DNA of 64,000 bases from Ornithodoros turicata (taxonomy: Eukaryota > Arthropoda > Arachnida > Ixodida > Argasidae), in assembly GCF_037126465.1 (NCBI RefSeq), contig NC_088202.1:26334213-26398212 (forward strand), given 5' to 3'. Shown here piece by piece: positions 56,265 to 64,000 of the stretch. Below the pieces are notes generated by a model. That model did not search any database. It was not told the DNA's origin and saw only the letters and a program-made list of their open reading frames with translations. Numbering within the stretch: position 1 is the first letter of the stretch; the number at the start of each line of letters is the position of its first letter. The position numbers and the translations under genes were made by a program.

Positions 56265-57383
56265 TAGTTTAATGTTGTCAAAATTGTGACCAGGAACGTT
56301 AAAGTGTTCGGCGACTGCTTTGGGGAGTTTGTTGGATGTCTCGGTTCTGTGTCCGGTAAGGCAGTTGTTCATTTGTTGGCCGGTTTCACCAATGAATTGC
56401 ATAGAGCAGTCGCCGCATTCAATGCAGTATATGACATTGGAGCTTGTGCATGTGAATGCGTGATTAACGGGGTGGGTGTAATTGCTCGCAGTGCTATTGA
56501 TGGAGTTAGCGTGTTGAACGTGCTTGCATGTTTTGCAGCGCGGGAGGTTGCAGGGTCGTGTTCCCGTGTACGGGGTGCTCGTTTTGCTGATTTTGGCATT
56601 GACCAAGAAGCCTGCTAGGTTTTTTGCGCGTCGGTATGTCACCTGTATGGGATGGGTGAATATATTGCTAAGTCGGTCACTGCTTTGGAGGAGGGGCTCG
56701 TGCTTCTCTAGAATGGCTTTGATGTTTGGAAGTGCGTTGGAATATCTTGTGATGAAGCTTATTTGGCACGCGTCAGGAGTTTTTCGGTTTTCCAGAACCT
56801 CGTTTCGATCGAGTGTGAGTGCTTGGCGACGGAAATTGGTTAGGAGGGAGTCTGGATAGTCCCTTTGGGCAAGTGTACTGCAGAGTTCGTCAAGCTTCTC
56901 AGCGTAATCTGTGTCGTTTGAACAAGTTCTGCGTAGTCTTACAGTCTGCCCATTAGGAATTCCAACCTTACAGTGACGCGGGTGTTGACTCTTGAAGTGA
57001 AGGTATTGTTGTTTGTCAGTTGGCTTTTCGTACAGGGTTGTGGTGAGGTTGCCGTTGTCTAGTGATATTGTGGTGTCGAAGAAGTTAATTAAGTGAGTTG
57101 ACTGTTGTGATGTGAACTTTATGTTGCTATGCGCGGTGTTCAGTAGATCTACGAACTTTTGAAATTCATGTTCTCCGTGTTCCCATGTTATCAGTATATC
57201 ATCGATGTATCGAAGGTACACAGTGCGTTTTAATGAGAGGGCGCTGAGAACTTTGTTTTCTAAGAACCCCATGAAGATATTTGCGTATGTGGGTGCAACA
57301 GGTGTGCCCATACTTGTACCGTGTATTTGTAGGTAGTATTCGCCATTGAACTCGAAGTAGTTCAGTTTAAGGACCAAGTCCAT
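56265..57383 (-). pseudogene. Penelope RT palm and GIY-YIG endonuclease
   Basis: GTSMGTPVAPTYANIFMG and the catalytic RYIDDILITW are RT motifs. A long linker leads to a Cys-rich segment (RPCNLPRCKTCKHV) and then the GIY-YIG domain: VIYCIECGDC and QFIGETGQ, with downstream H-R-E-type residues in TGHRTETSN. FB2 cuts the frame at 56265; the open frame reads on into FB2 to a stop at 56118, so the last 49 or so codons there are not Penelope. Confidence 0.9.
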
Positions 57384-58136
57384 TAGAGCGAGTATGGTTT
57401 CCGTGTCTTTTCTGGTGTTTGTTGTAGAAAGGGCATTGCATGGGCTATGATTCCGTCGTTGTGTGGGATGTTAGTATACAGTGATGTCACATCCAGCGTG
57501 GCTAGTATTGTGTTCCTACCAAATGTACGAGTGTTGTTTATATCTCTGATTATTCTGAGGAGGTGGGGTAGGTCTTGTACATGATTGATTGATTGATTGA
57601 TTGATGTGTTTAATGGCACAAAGGCAACAAAGGCCATAGAGCGCCAAAACCATGGTGAGCGTGTCGGAGATGATTATGGGAAAGATGATGTGAGAGAGAG
57701 TGTGTGGTAGTTAAAATCTATCTACAGGTATGAGCGATGAGATTGACGAGGATAAGAGAGAGAAGAGGATGACGACATGTACATGCGATGGCAGTGTTGT
57801 CGGAATATGGTTTAAATAATGGTCCAGGAATTTCGAGAGTCTTTCTGTTGGTGTGTTGTTATTATATACAATTGACCTGCCGGGGATGTCAGCCGTATAG
57901 AGCTCGTTGGCGTGTACCTTGTGGATTTTGGGCAGTAAACAGAAACGACCTGCGCCTGTGTTTGATGTGGTGAGATATCTGAGGTCATCAGGTGTGATGA
58001 GCTTTCGTTCGTGGAGGTCCTGTATGGTATGTGTTATTAGCGCCGTGTACTCCTTTGTTGGGTAATGGTCCAGTTTGAGGTAGTGTTGCGTATTGTTGAG
58101 TTGCCTATGAGCTTCAGAAATATATTTATCTCTGGG
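57383..58136 (-). pseudogene. Penelope RT middle part, split by a SINE
   Basis: After the TGA, HRQLNNTQHYLKLDHYPT, GRFCLLPKIHKVH and PTERLSKFLDHYL are readable in frame to 57786. The SINE (57584-57777) interrupts. Beyond it, HLLRIIRDIN and ILATLDVTSLYTNIPH (RT motif with catalytic Asp) continue to 57383. Setting aside the SINE and one target copy brings the two sides into the same frame. A one-base indel in an A-run near 57405 shifts to the next frame. Confidence 0.88.
57584..57777 (-). mobile_element. SINE-like insertion (194 bp) with 8-bp TSD and (AATC)n tail
   Basis: TSD TGTACATG at 57576-57583 and 57778-57785. On the minus strand the insert ends GCCATTAAACACATCAATCAATCAATCAA-type repeat. 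No coding content. Clean entry into the Penelope RT frame. The tail type is that of retroposons mobilised by LINEs recognising short 3' repeats. Confidence 0.88.
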
Positions 58137-59021
58137 TCAGATGACGATACTCCCACCCTTATCTGCGAGCTTGATAATGATATCATCTCTGTCAGCTAGC
58201 GCTTTGATGATGTCACGCTGTGTTTTAGTGAGGTGGTGACCACGCGAGCTTTGGGAAATACCGGGAAGGATGTCGTTGCTTACTTGTTTAATGTACAGGT
58301 CTAATGCGGGGTCTCGGCCCTGATTTGGTGTCCAGGTTGGTGGTAGTCGGAGGTCGTTGTTGTTTTCTTGTGTTGTATCAGCGAAGAATTCTCTAAGGCG
58401 TAGCCGTCTCGCAAAGTCTGATATGTCTTTGTGGATTTCGTATTCATTAACAGAATTGCGTGTAGGGCAGAATGTTAACCCCCTAGAGAGGACTTGTAGT
58501 TCGTCGCTGGTTATTGAGCGTGATATATCTATTACGGTGCTTGCGTCAGCGTTTTCTTGGCGTAGCTCAGCGATGTTGCGGAGAGTTGTGGTTGTGGTGC
58601 TGGAAATGATTTGTTCGGCTGATGCGTGTGTTGTGTTAGTGGGTCCGGTATCCGTGTCGTTGTTGGAATTAGGTTTTCCGAGTTTTGAGTGTTCCTTGTT
58701 AGCTAGCTCGCGGTTGAGTTGTTGAATGTGTAGTTCGAGAGTGTTTGCCTCCGCGTCGGTGAGAGTGATATTGTTTATATGGGCCTGGATCGTAGCGAGT
58801 TGCGCGTGGCACTGTTTCTCTAATATTTCTAGAAACGTACGGGCTGTGTTGCTATGGGCTGATGCCCACTCTAGCTCTAGAGCACTAGCACTAGAGCTAG
58901 CACTAGAGCTTTCTTTATTGCATGCCACAACTTTGTAACAGATATTTAAAAAAAAACTTTCTGGTTCTGGAATTTTCCCCACGTAACCACTAACCTCCTT
59001 ATCTTTTGCTATGCTTGCCAA
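58137..59021 (-). pseudogene. Penelope ORF, N-terminal part up to RT motif ADKGGSIVI
   Basis: Opens at ATG 59021 within the terminal repeat. A Ser/Ala-rich run and a predicted helical region (AQLATIQAHINNITLTDAEA) are followed by the typical pre-RT block FCPTRNSVNEYEIHKDISDF and then KLADKGGSIVI, the first conserved Penelope RT motif. A TGA follows directly, after which the same frame continues to about 57790 with LPKIHK. The TGA is a single nonsense change. Confidence 0.88.
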
Positions 59022-59322
59022 TTCCTTCCTGTTGTCCCGTTTCGTCCACGTGCTCGTGAACCTCCCATTTTTCTGTAACCGGTCTGGAGCCTAGATCACC
59101 ATGTTAACATAATCCCCTCCTCACTCTGACAAAGCGGCCATTCACTCCGGCCGTAGCAGCTCGTACGGACCTTTTCTTCCCTCCGGGCTGTTGACCCACA
59201 ATTCGTATGAACATTCACGTCACACCTAACCCTTTAACATGCCAATGATGAGGACGGTGCCCAGAAGAAGAACAGTCTCTTTTCGAAATATCGGCGGCTT
59301 CTGTCCTGAGGCAATTCCCTCC
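58915..59322 (-). repeat. Penelope terminal repeat (pLTR), right copy
   Basis: Reverse-complement match to 54680-55175, sharing for example AAGATAAGGAGGTTAGTGG and CGGTCTGGAGCCTAGATCAC in opposite orientation. The ORF start codon at 59021 lies inside it. Confidence 0.85.
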
Positions 59323-59504
59323 CTAGTCATATTGTAGTTTCCCAGTTTCTTCAAGAGGATGTCCGCCTGGTCGTAGAACTCAATTGCAAAAACAACATGT
59401 ATGCTGCTTTTTTATAGAATAGCTTTTATTTTAGCTAAGTTTTATAGCTTTTTTATAAACATTCTGTAAAGGCTAAGAATAAACACGCTGTATACATCGG
59501 ATGA

Positions 59505-59570
59505 TAATGAGGTGAGCGATTCACCGCCGCCGTGGCGGTAGACTGCCCTATTGCTCATTGGGAACGGACG
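59505..59570. repeat. Dispersed tail repeat (GATGATAATGAGGTGAGCGATTCACC)
   Basis: GATTCACCGCC-GCC-GTGGCGG hairpin then ACTGCCC. Likely relative of 34405-34470. Confidence 0.4.
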
Positions 59571-60284
59571 AGGGGATGATCATCGGAGGAGCAATTTTAG
59601 AGATCCGTCGGCAGATCGTGGAGTTCAAGATCTCCGCAGGAACCCGAAGGCCATGGATCTAGTGGGCTGCGTTCGACCGCGGTCCATGAATCTTCGTGAG
59701 GTTGAACGGCCGTTGGTCGATACGTTGCATAGCAATTTGCATGAGAGCGCGATCTTGGTGATGTTGCCCACAAGCCAGGATGAGCTGGCAACGGTAGTCG
59801 TGCACTCCACGTGTGGGGCAGAAGGAAGCCTAGGTGAAGCCTAGGCCGTGTTTAAAGGCAGGTGTAAAGGCTACCTCCAGCCTTATGTGGTGGGAGAGTG
59901 CAGTAAAGGGTGCGGTAGTGGCGGATGAAGTTCAAGTGACAGCGCGGGGCCTACAACAGAGAGAAGGGAGTGGGCTACGTCGTGTTACCATTTCGCCTTG
60001 GTCTTGGGGTCGGTAAGAATACAAAGGAGGTCTCTACTGCCTCGGAGACAGGATTATCGGGCAAAGAGCCACGTGCTGATGGGCGCTCAAGCCCACCCTG
60101 CCTTATTTTTCATTGCCGCTAATGCCGACGTGTCCCCGTAAGCAGTGCGTTGCGACAATGTGCCCTGCAACGTTCGCCTACATAGACAGTTACAGGACGT
60201 CAATGAAAACAAGATTGAAGAAGCCGCGTATCCCCAAGTTGGCCACAAACAGAGTCTTTAAAAATGACCCACGACCGATTTCCT
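59571..60284. other. Unassigned sequence
   Basis: Open frames on both strands, about 59550-59850, show no motif. T-run at 60291-60299 marks the edge of the next LINE fragment. Confidence 0.35.
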
Positions 60285-60690
60285 TTATCTTTTTTTTTTA
60301 ATTTTTTGCATGCCAACGAGAATTGCACACAGCTCGGCACACGTAGGTGATGTTCTGTGCGAAATATCGTAACCACTGGTGACTAACTGAGATGGAATAA
60401 AGAACGCTGAGGGCGAGCCGTCCCTGGTATATGACCAGCCAGTGAAAGCCGAGGTTGACTCCGTGTACCTATCGTTCATCATGCGCAGGGTAACGTGCTT
60501 GGCGGCACACGGGGCTGTATTCCCTTGCCTTTCATGCAGGCCAGGAACAAGTAAGCAGATGACTGCGTTTTGCAGAGACCATCGAAGGGTACTGGGAGCC
60601 ACTCGCTTCACCACAAATCGCGGAACGCTAGGCTTCAGCTGAGCAGTCACCGGGCGACCCTTGCAGTGCATGCTTATCAAAATCATCTAG
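60285..60690 (-). pseudogene. LINE RNase H fragment
   Basis: The minus-strand frame contains YTRDGSPSAFFIPSQ, GYDISHRTSPTCAELCAIL: first catalytic Asp in xDGS and Glu in AELCAI, as in LINE RNase H. It stops at an A/T-run after the Glu block, so the rest of the domain is missing. The upstream part (residues 1-70) resembles the RT-RNase H linker only loosely. Confidence 0.6.
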
Positions 60691-60839
60691 ACGAGCTGGT
60701 GCCGTCGATGATGAGATAAAACGCGTAGGAAATCTCAGCAGGTCTCACCGGTGTGAAGAGAGCAGCAGGGTCCCCTTCCCTTCAGTAATAACTGTTCGGG
60801 TCTCTGGTGCTCGCGGTAATCCGATGCAGGTTTCGCGCC

Positions 60840-61110
60840 AGGAGGCCCTGCAACTTATGAGCAGAAGATGGCGGGAGGCCATTAAGAACCGGTAAACTAT
60901 ACACGAGCGAATCTCGCACCAAAGCCCTGTGGACGGCCAAGTGGGAGCTTGTGCGGCTGCCTCATCTCATGCCTGCCAAGCGACGGATTGCAGCAATCCA
61001 GAGGTGGATCTTAACCTCCAAGCTTGCAATATGCTTCGCCAGGACAGACGTGCATCCACAGTAAAACCGTGGAATCTATGGTGAGACACGTCCTGCTATG
61101 CCACCCTATC
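60840..61110 (+). pseudogene. Possible LINE C-terminal Cys/His fragment
   Basis: One frame ends with CIHSKTVESMVRHVLLCHP, reminiscent of the HVLLxC post-RNase H module. The rest is undefined. Confidence 0.3.
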
Positions 61111-62235
61111 GAAAATAATTCCTGACGTTACGCAGTAACTGAATTCGAGCGACTTGTTACCGAACATTGGTAACTATTAGTTTAGCTTTTCTTTTCACCC
61201 TTTCATGTCATGTATTCCATCAAATAACAGCCAAACTACGTCATCTTTACATAACGTGGAGAGGTGGGCCAGTTGGTAAAATGACAGGAGGAATAAAATG
61301 ACACTATAGTTTTGAAATCGACTGGAACGGATGCGATCGTCCCCTTCAGCAACATATGACCACAGTGCGTTGTGCCCTTGAATGTTAACATGTTTGTAAA
61401 TTCTATAACCTTCATCTTATGCTCACAGAGCTTGAGAGTATACAATAGGCTGAACCTCCACGTCAAGTCTACAATGCACCGACATTATTAATTTGTAGTA
61501 AATAACAGGATACATATCGCATACCGCGTACATTATACCCATTGCACTTCATAGAATGAAATGGAGTTATTCGAATTAGCTATCAAATGCGCATCTAACC
61601 TACGTGGGTCGCTACAGTGAGCGTCATATGTTTATCGCCAATGTCAGTGAGGGAAGCCTCGTGCACTTCCGTCTTTTTTCTTTTAAATTTTATTTCAAAT
61701 GATTCTGTGCAGAATGATGAAGTTAATGATAGGAACGAGAAAAAGATTATGTACGTACTTCGCGACAGGGTCGGAGTGTTTACCCCAGCACCCGTATACG
61801 ATTCGCTTGTGAGAAGAAAATAAGAATAATCTAAGAAAAAATGAAAGAACAATTGTGGAAAAGGACGTAGAGGGCAGCGGGGGAAGTGGGTTCAACTGAT
61901 GAGAATCTCCAGGGCAAAAACGCATACACCACAAGACACTTGCACGAGCGACTGCATCAAATTAAAGAGAACGTTCCCTTCTTACCACTACATGGTGGCA
62001 GGGTGCGAATTGCTCAGGCACGCCGTCTTCCGCGAGGGACGCGAAAAACGGTGCGCCTTGTGCTGACCATAGATTGAGAAGTTACCCGTCGAAAAGAACT
62101 CGTCACGAGTTAAGTTACCGTGTGACAAATGTAACTAAGTTAATAACGAAGTTCTTCAGACTAAAATGTAACTCGCAGTTACTGAGTTACCAAAAAAAAA
62201 AAGAACGAGTTACTTCCAAGTTATTTCTGACACAG
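61111..62235. other. Unassigned, with GTAACT-rich patches at both ends
   Basis: 61135-61185 and 62075-62235 are rich in GTTAC/GTAAC inverted short repeats like 46975-47100. The interval could be one hAT-type element about 1.1 kb long; tips and TSD not resolved. Confidence 0.35.
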
Positions 62236-63579
62236 AATAGCATTACACAGGTGCAGCGCGCCCGAACAGTTGAGTCCTCCACGGAAGAGGCAAGTGGAAT
62301 TGACACTGATTCATCTGCAAGCAATCGCACAGTAAGGTCGGGGGTGACATTTCCTGTGAGAACAGGTGACCATACGATTTCGTCTTCGGAGGAGGAGCAA
62401 CCGTTCCAAGACGTTCCAAAACGTGCCCGGAAGGGACGCAACCGTAGCTCTACTCGAACCAATTCTTTAGAAGGAACTACGGTGATATTCGCCCCCGTGG
62501 ACCGGAATTCCAACCTGGCCAAGGTAAACCACCTTAAGCTTTCCCAATTCCTCACCTCAGAACTTCCTGGGAGGATCAAGGAGATACGACCGAACTACTC
62601 CAGGAACATAATTGCGGTCGACGTTGTTGCCCCTTCTGCAAAGGCACTCCACCTGAAGCTGGACCGCATATGCTCAATCGCCGTCCGCGCATACGTACCA
62701 CGTCCATTCAACTCGTGCTATGGGGTCATCATGGGAGTAGACACGTCACTGTCTGATGACCAAATAATGGAAGCAATTAAGTCTGATCCGCCCACTCTCG
62801 CAGCGCGAAGAATACGAAAGGACGCTGGGGCGGTCAGGCTCACGTTCCTCGGCCAGACTCCTCCCAAACAGCTAATCTACATCTCCTGACAATGCAAGTC
62901 AGGAATTACTTGCCACGAGCGACACAGTGCAATAACTGCATGATATACGGTCATGTAGCGGCGTGTTACATGCCGTAAGAAAATATGTTATAATTGCGGT
63001 GCGCATCACGAGGCTCCTGATTGTCCCACTTCCGAGCCCCTCTGCATCAACTGCAAAGGGAAGCATCTAGCCACCTCAAGAGACTGTCCGAAATTCCGGG
63101 AGCAATGCCGCATTACCAGGTAAAGGTCCAGGTCCAACACCAGCTACAAAGAGGCATAAGTCAAGGTCAGAACGAAGCAGCGCCAAAGAAAACCTAGGCA
63201 AAAGAACCCACAGAAGATTGGAAGCCAGCCGTCGGGTATGATTGGTCGCGAAAAAGAACAACCACCACCATTCACCGAGCGTGACTTTCCTCTGCTGGAA
63301 CCACAAGGTCACCAAAACAACCAAAGTAATGCTGTATCTGAGAACAGCAACAAGGAACCCAGTGACTTATCACAGCCACGGTCTGGGGGTCAGAGGAAGT
63401 CACTGGAGCGACCGCGCAATACAGACATGACCGTAATCGTTATACGTCTCCTTTGTGCAGCCCTCAAAGCCATCGTAAATGCGTGCCCTGAATGTACCGC
63501 CCTCGAAGAAGTTCAATCGATCATAAAACTAGAGAATATTGTCACATCCATGGTCATAGCTGATCCCCACAGGGATTAG
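62236..63579 (+). pseudogene. LINE-G ORF1, gag-like with CCHC knuckles (frameshifted)
   Basis: Sense begins at RTVESSTEEASGIDTDSS; an RRM-like middle has TVIFAPVDRNSNLAKVNH, RIKEIRPNYSRNIIAVDV and LAARRIRKDAGAVRL. A TGA ends this frame at 62887. Zinc knuckles follow in other frames: CNNCMIYGHVAAC (one residue short after His), CYNCGAHHEAPDC, and CINCKGKHLATSRDC (CX2CX3HX6C). The C-terminal frame (63238-63579) has FTERDFPLL and ends with a helical, Leu/Ile-rich segment. Typical of I-type gag-like proteins that bind element RNA. No native start codon is seen. Confidence 0.8.
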
Positions 63580-63618
63580 ACGTCCATGGTGGCCTCATCG
63601 TACTCATCGTACTCATCA

Positions 63619-64000
63619 TGACCACAAGCATTACTTCGACCACTCTGCGATACCAAGAGACAACGATCTTCCAGTGGAATGCTAGAAGCCTCCAATCCAA
63701 AGTATCGGTCTTTCGTCAGTTCGTGTGGCGACACAAGTTTCCCATAATGTGTGTATCAGAGTGTGGAATTTCAGCGGACTTCCGTCCCTCAGGATACGTC
63801 ACGTTTGTCTCTAAGCCTAAGGGGTCGAAAAGCCGCACTGTACTCTTTGTCCGATCCGACATACCGGCTATAAAGATATATGTTCGAGCCTCAGTTGAGG
63901 GAGAATACGTCTGTGCCACGGTACACATAGGGGATGTTGTGTTCTACCTCTACCTTCCTCCTGGATTCACTTACGAGGTGAATGACCTTATAGCAATATT
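63619..64000 (+). CDS. LINE-G ORF2 start: APE endonuclease domain (partial, runs off window)
   Basis: From an ATG near 63619: FQWNARSLQSKVSVFRQF carries the first endonuclease motif (QWNARSL), then the ‘SE’ region CVSECGISADFR in place of the usual ExW/ET, GYVTFVSKPKGSKSRTVLFV, and FYLYLPPGF. Open to the right edge. Endonuclease Glu appears as the E of SEC. Confidence 0.75.

Larger units (their letters stand above)
54642..59322 (-). mobile_element. Penelope-like retroelement with inverted terminal repeats, 15-bp TSD
   Basis: The direct repeat CTAGTCATATTGTAG (54627-54641, 59323-59337) flanks 4.7 kb. Within lie a terminal repeat at the left (54642-55200), the tail of the ORF, an inserted foldback (FB2), GIY-YIG and RT coding sequence, a SINE insertion, the N-terminal coding part, and an inverted copy of the terminal repeat at the right (58915-59322). 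RT with a C-terminal GIY-YIG endonuclease and LTR-like ends in variable orientation defines Penelope-like elements. The ORF has a TGA, one single-base frameshift and two insertions. Confidence 0.93.
53787..59492. repeat. FB3: foldback element (about 1.0 kb) split by a Penelope insertion
   Basis: Left arm 53787-about 54100. Right arm 54433-54641 plus 59338-59492 once the Penelope element is set aside. Shared blocks include GTGTTTATTxTTAGCCTTTACAGAAT at the tips, GTAGAACTCAA, GAGGATGTCC, AATTCATT, GCAAAAGCGA and GATATGCAAA. Tips TGCAGTGTG / TACAGCGTG with TA on the right. Middle contains a (GGT)n at 54143-54160. Confidence 0.75.
62236..64000 (+). mobile_element. LINE-G, I-element-like, 5'-truncated, continues past right edge
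   Basis: Plus-strand LINE with ORF1 (gag-like, zinc knuckles) at 62236-63579 and the beginning of ORF2 (APE endonuclease) from about 63619. The junction at 62236 is where GTAACT-type repeat ends and ORF1 sense begins. Confidence 0.8.

Overview
The window looks like intergenic, repeat-dense nuclear DNA of an arachnid, most probably a tick (Ixodida). The basis is the composition of the mobile elements: RNase H-bearing LINEs with (GAA)n tails, gag-like zinc-knuckle ORFs, a Penelope-like element, an ISL2EU-type transposon with spliced ORFs, hAT elements, mariner and tRNA-like SINE modules. Spliceosomal-type introns, A/T-rich spacers and the absence of operons make it eukaryotic. The tick assignment is inference from family resemblance. 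I recognise no host protein-coding gene; essentially every ORF with a recognisable motif belongs to a mobile element.

Layout. 1-3709: a LINE (minus strand, ORF1 plus endonuclease/RT ORF2, running off the left edge) inserted into the integrase of a Ty3/gypsy-like element (minus, 3709-6968, degenerate gag-PR-RT-RH-IN). 7014-10085: a 5'-truncated LINE with an open RT-RNase H frame, apparently inside the gypsy LTR. 10540-11048: a miniature LTR retroelement with two 78-bp LTRs. 11050-29650: mostly unassigned AT-rich DNA carrying palindromic (foldback) elements, inverted repeats, tRNA-like modules and CCAGT tandem arrays. 29695-35228: two LINE remnants (plus strand), one split by a second LINE fragment (11-bp TSD), the other by a hAT element that itself contains a hAT element (8-bp TSDs on each). 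35229-40404: a possible TTAA-flanked element with 22-bp terminal inverted repeats. 43049-46250: an ISL2EU-like transposon with a YqaJ-type nuclease ORF (plus, spliced) converging on a THAP/coiled-coil/DDE transposase (minus). 46740-50404: mariner remnant, a large foldback, a MITE. 53787-59492: a foldback element split by a full-length Penelope-like retroelement (15-bp TSD), which is itself hit by another foldback and by a SINE (8-bp TSD). 62236-64000: a plus-strand LINE (ORF1 and the start of ORF2) leaving the right edge.

The strongest novel signals are (a) at least five long-armed foldback elements, of which three or four share TA-flanked CAGG-type tips and two are almost the same length with unrelated bodies; (b) a short retroposon family with a conserved GCAAGCGAGCTGG head and a long hairpin, one copy having an 11-bp target duplication; (c) a CCAGT-array family with a conserved head; and (d) a nesting history that can be read from clean target-site duplications. 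Percent identities were judged by eye only.
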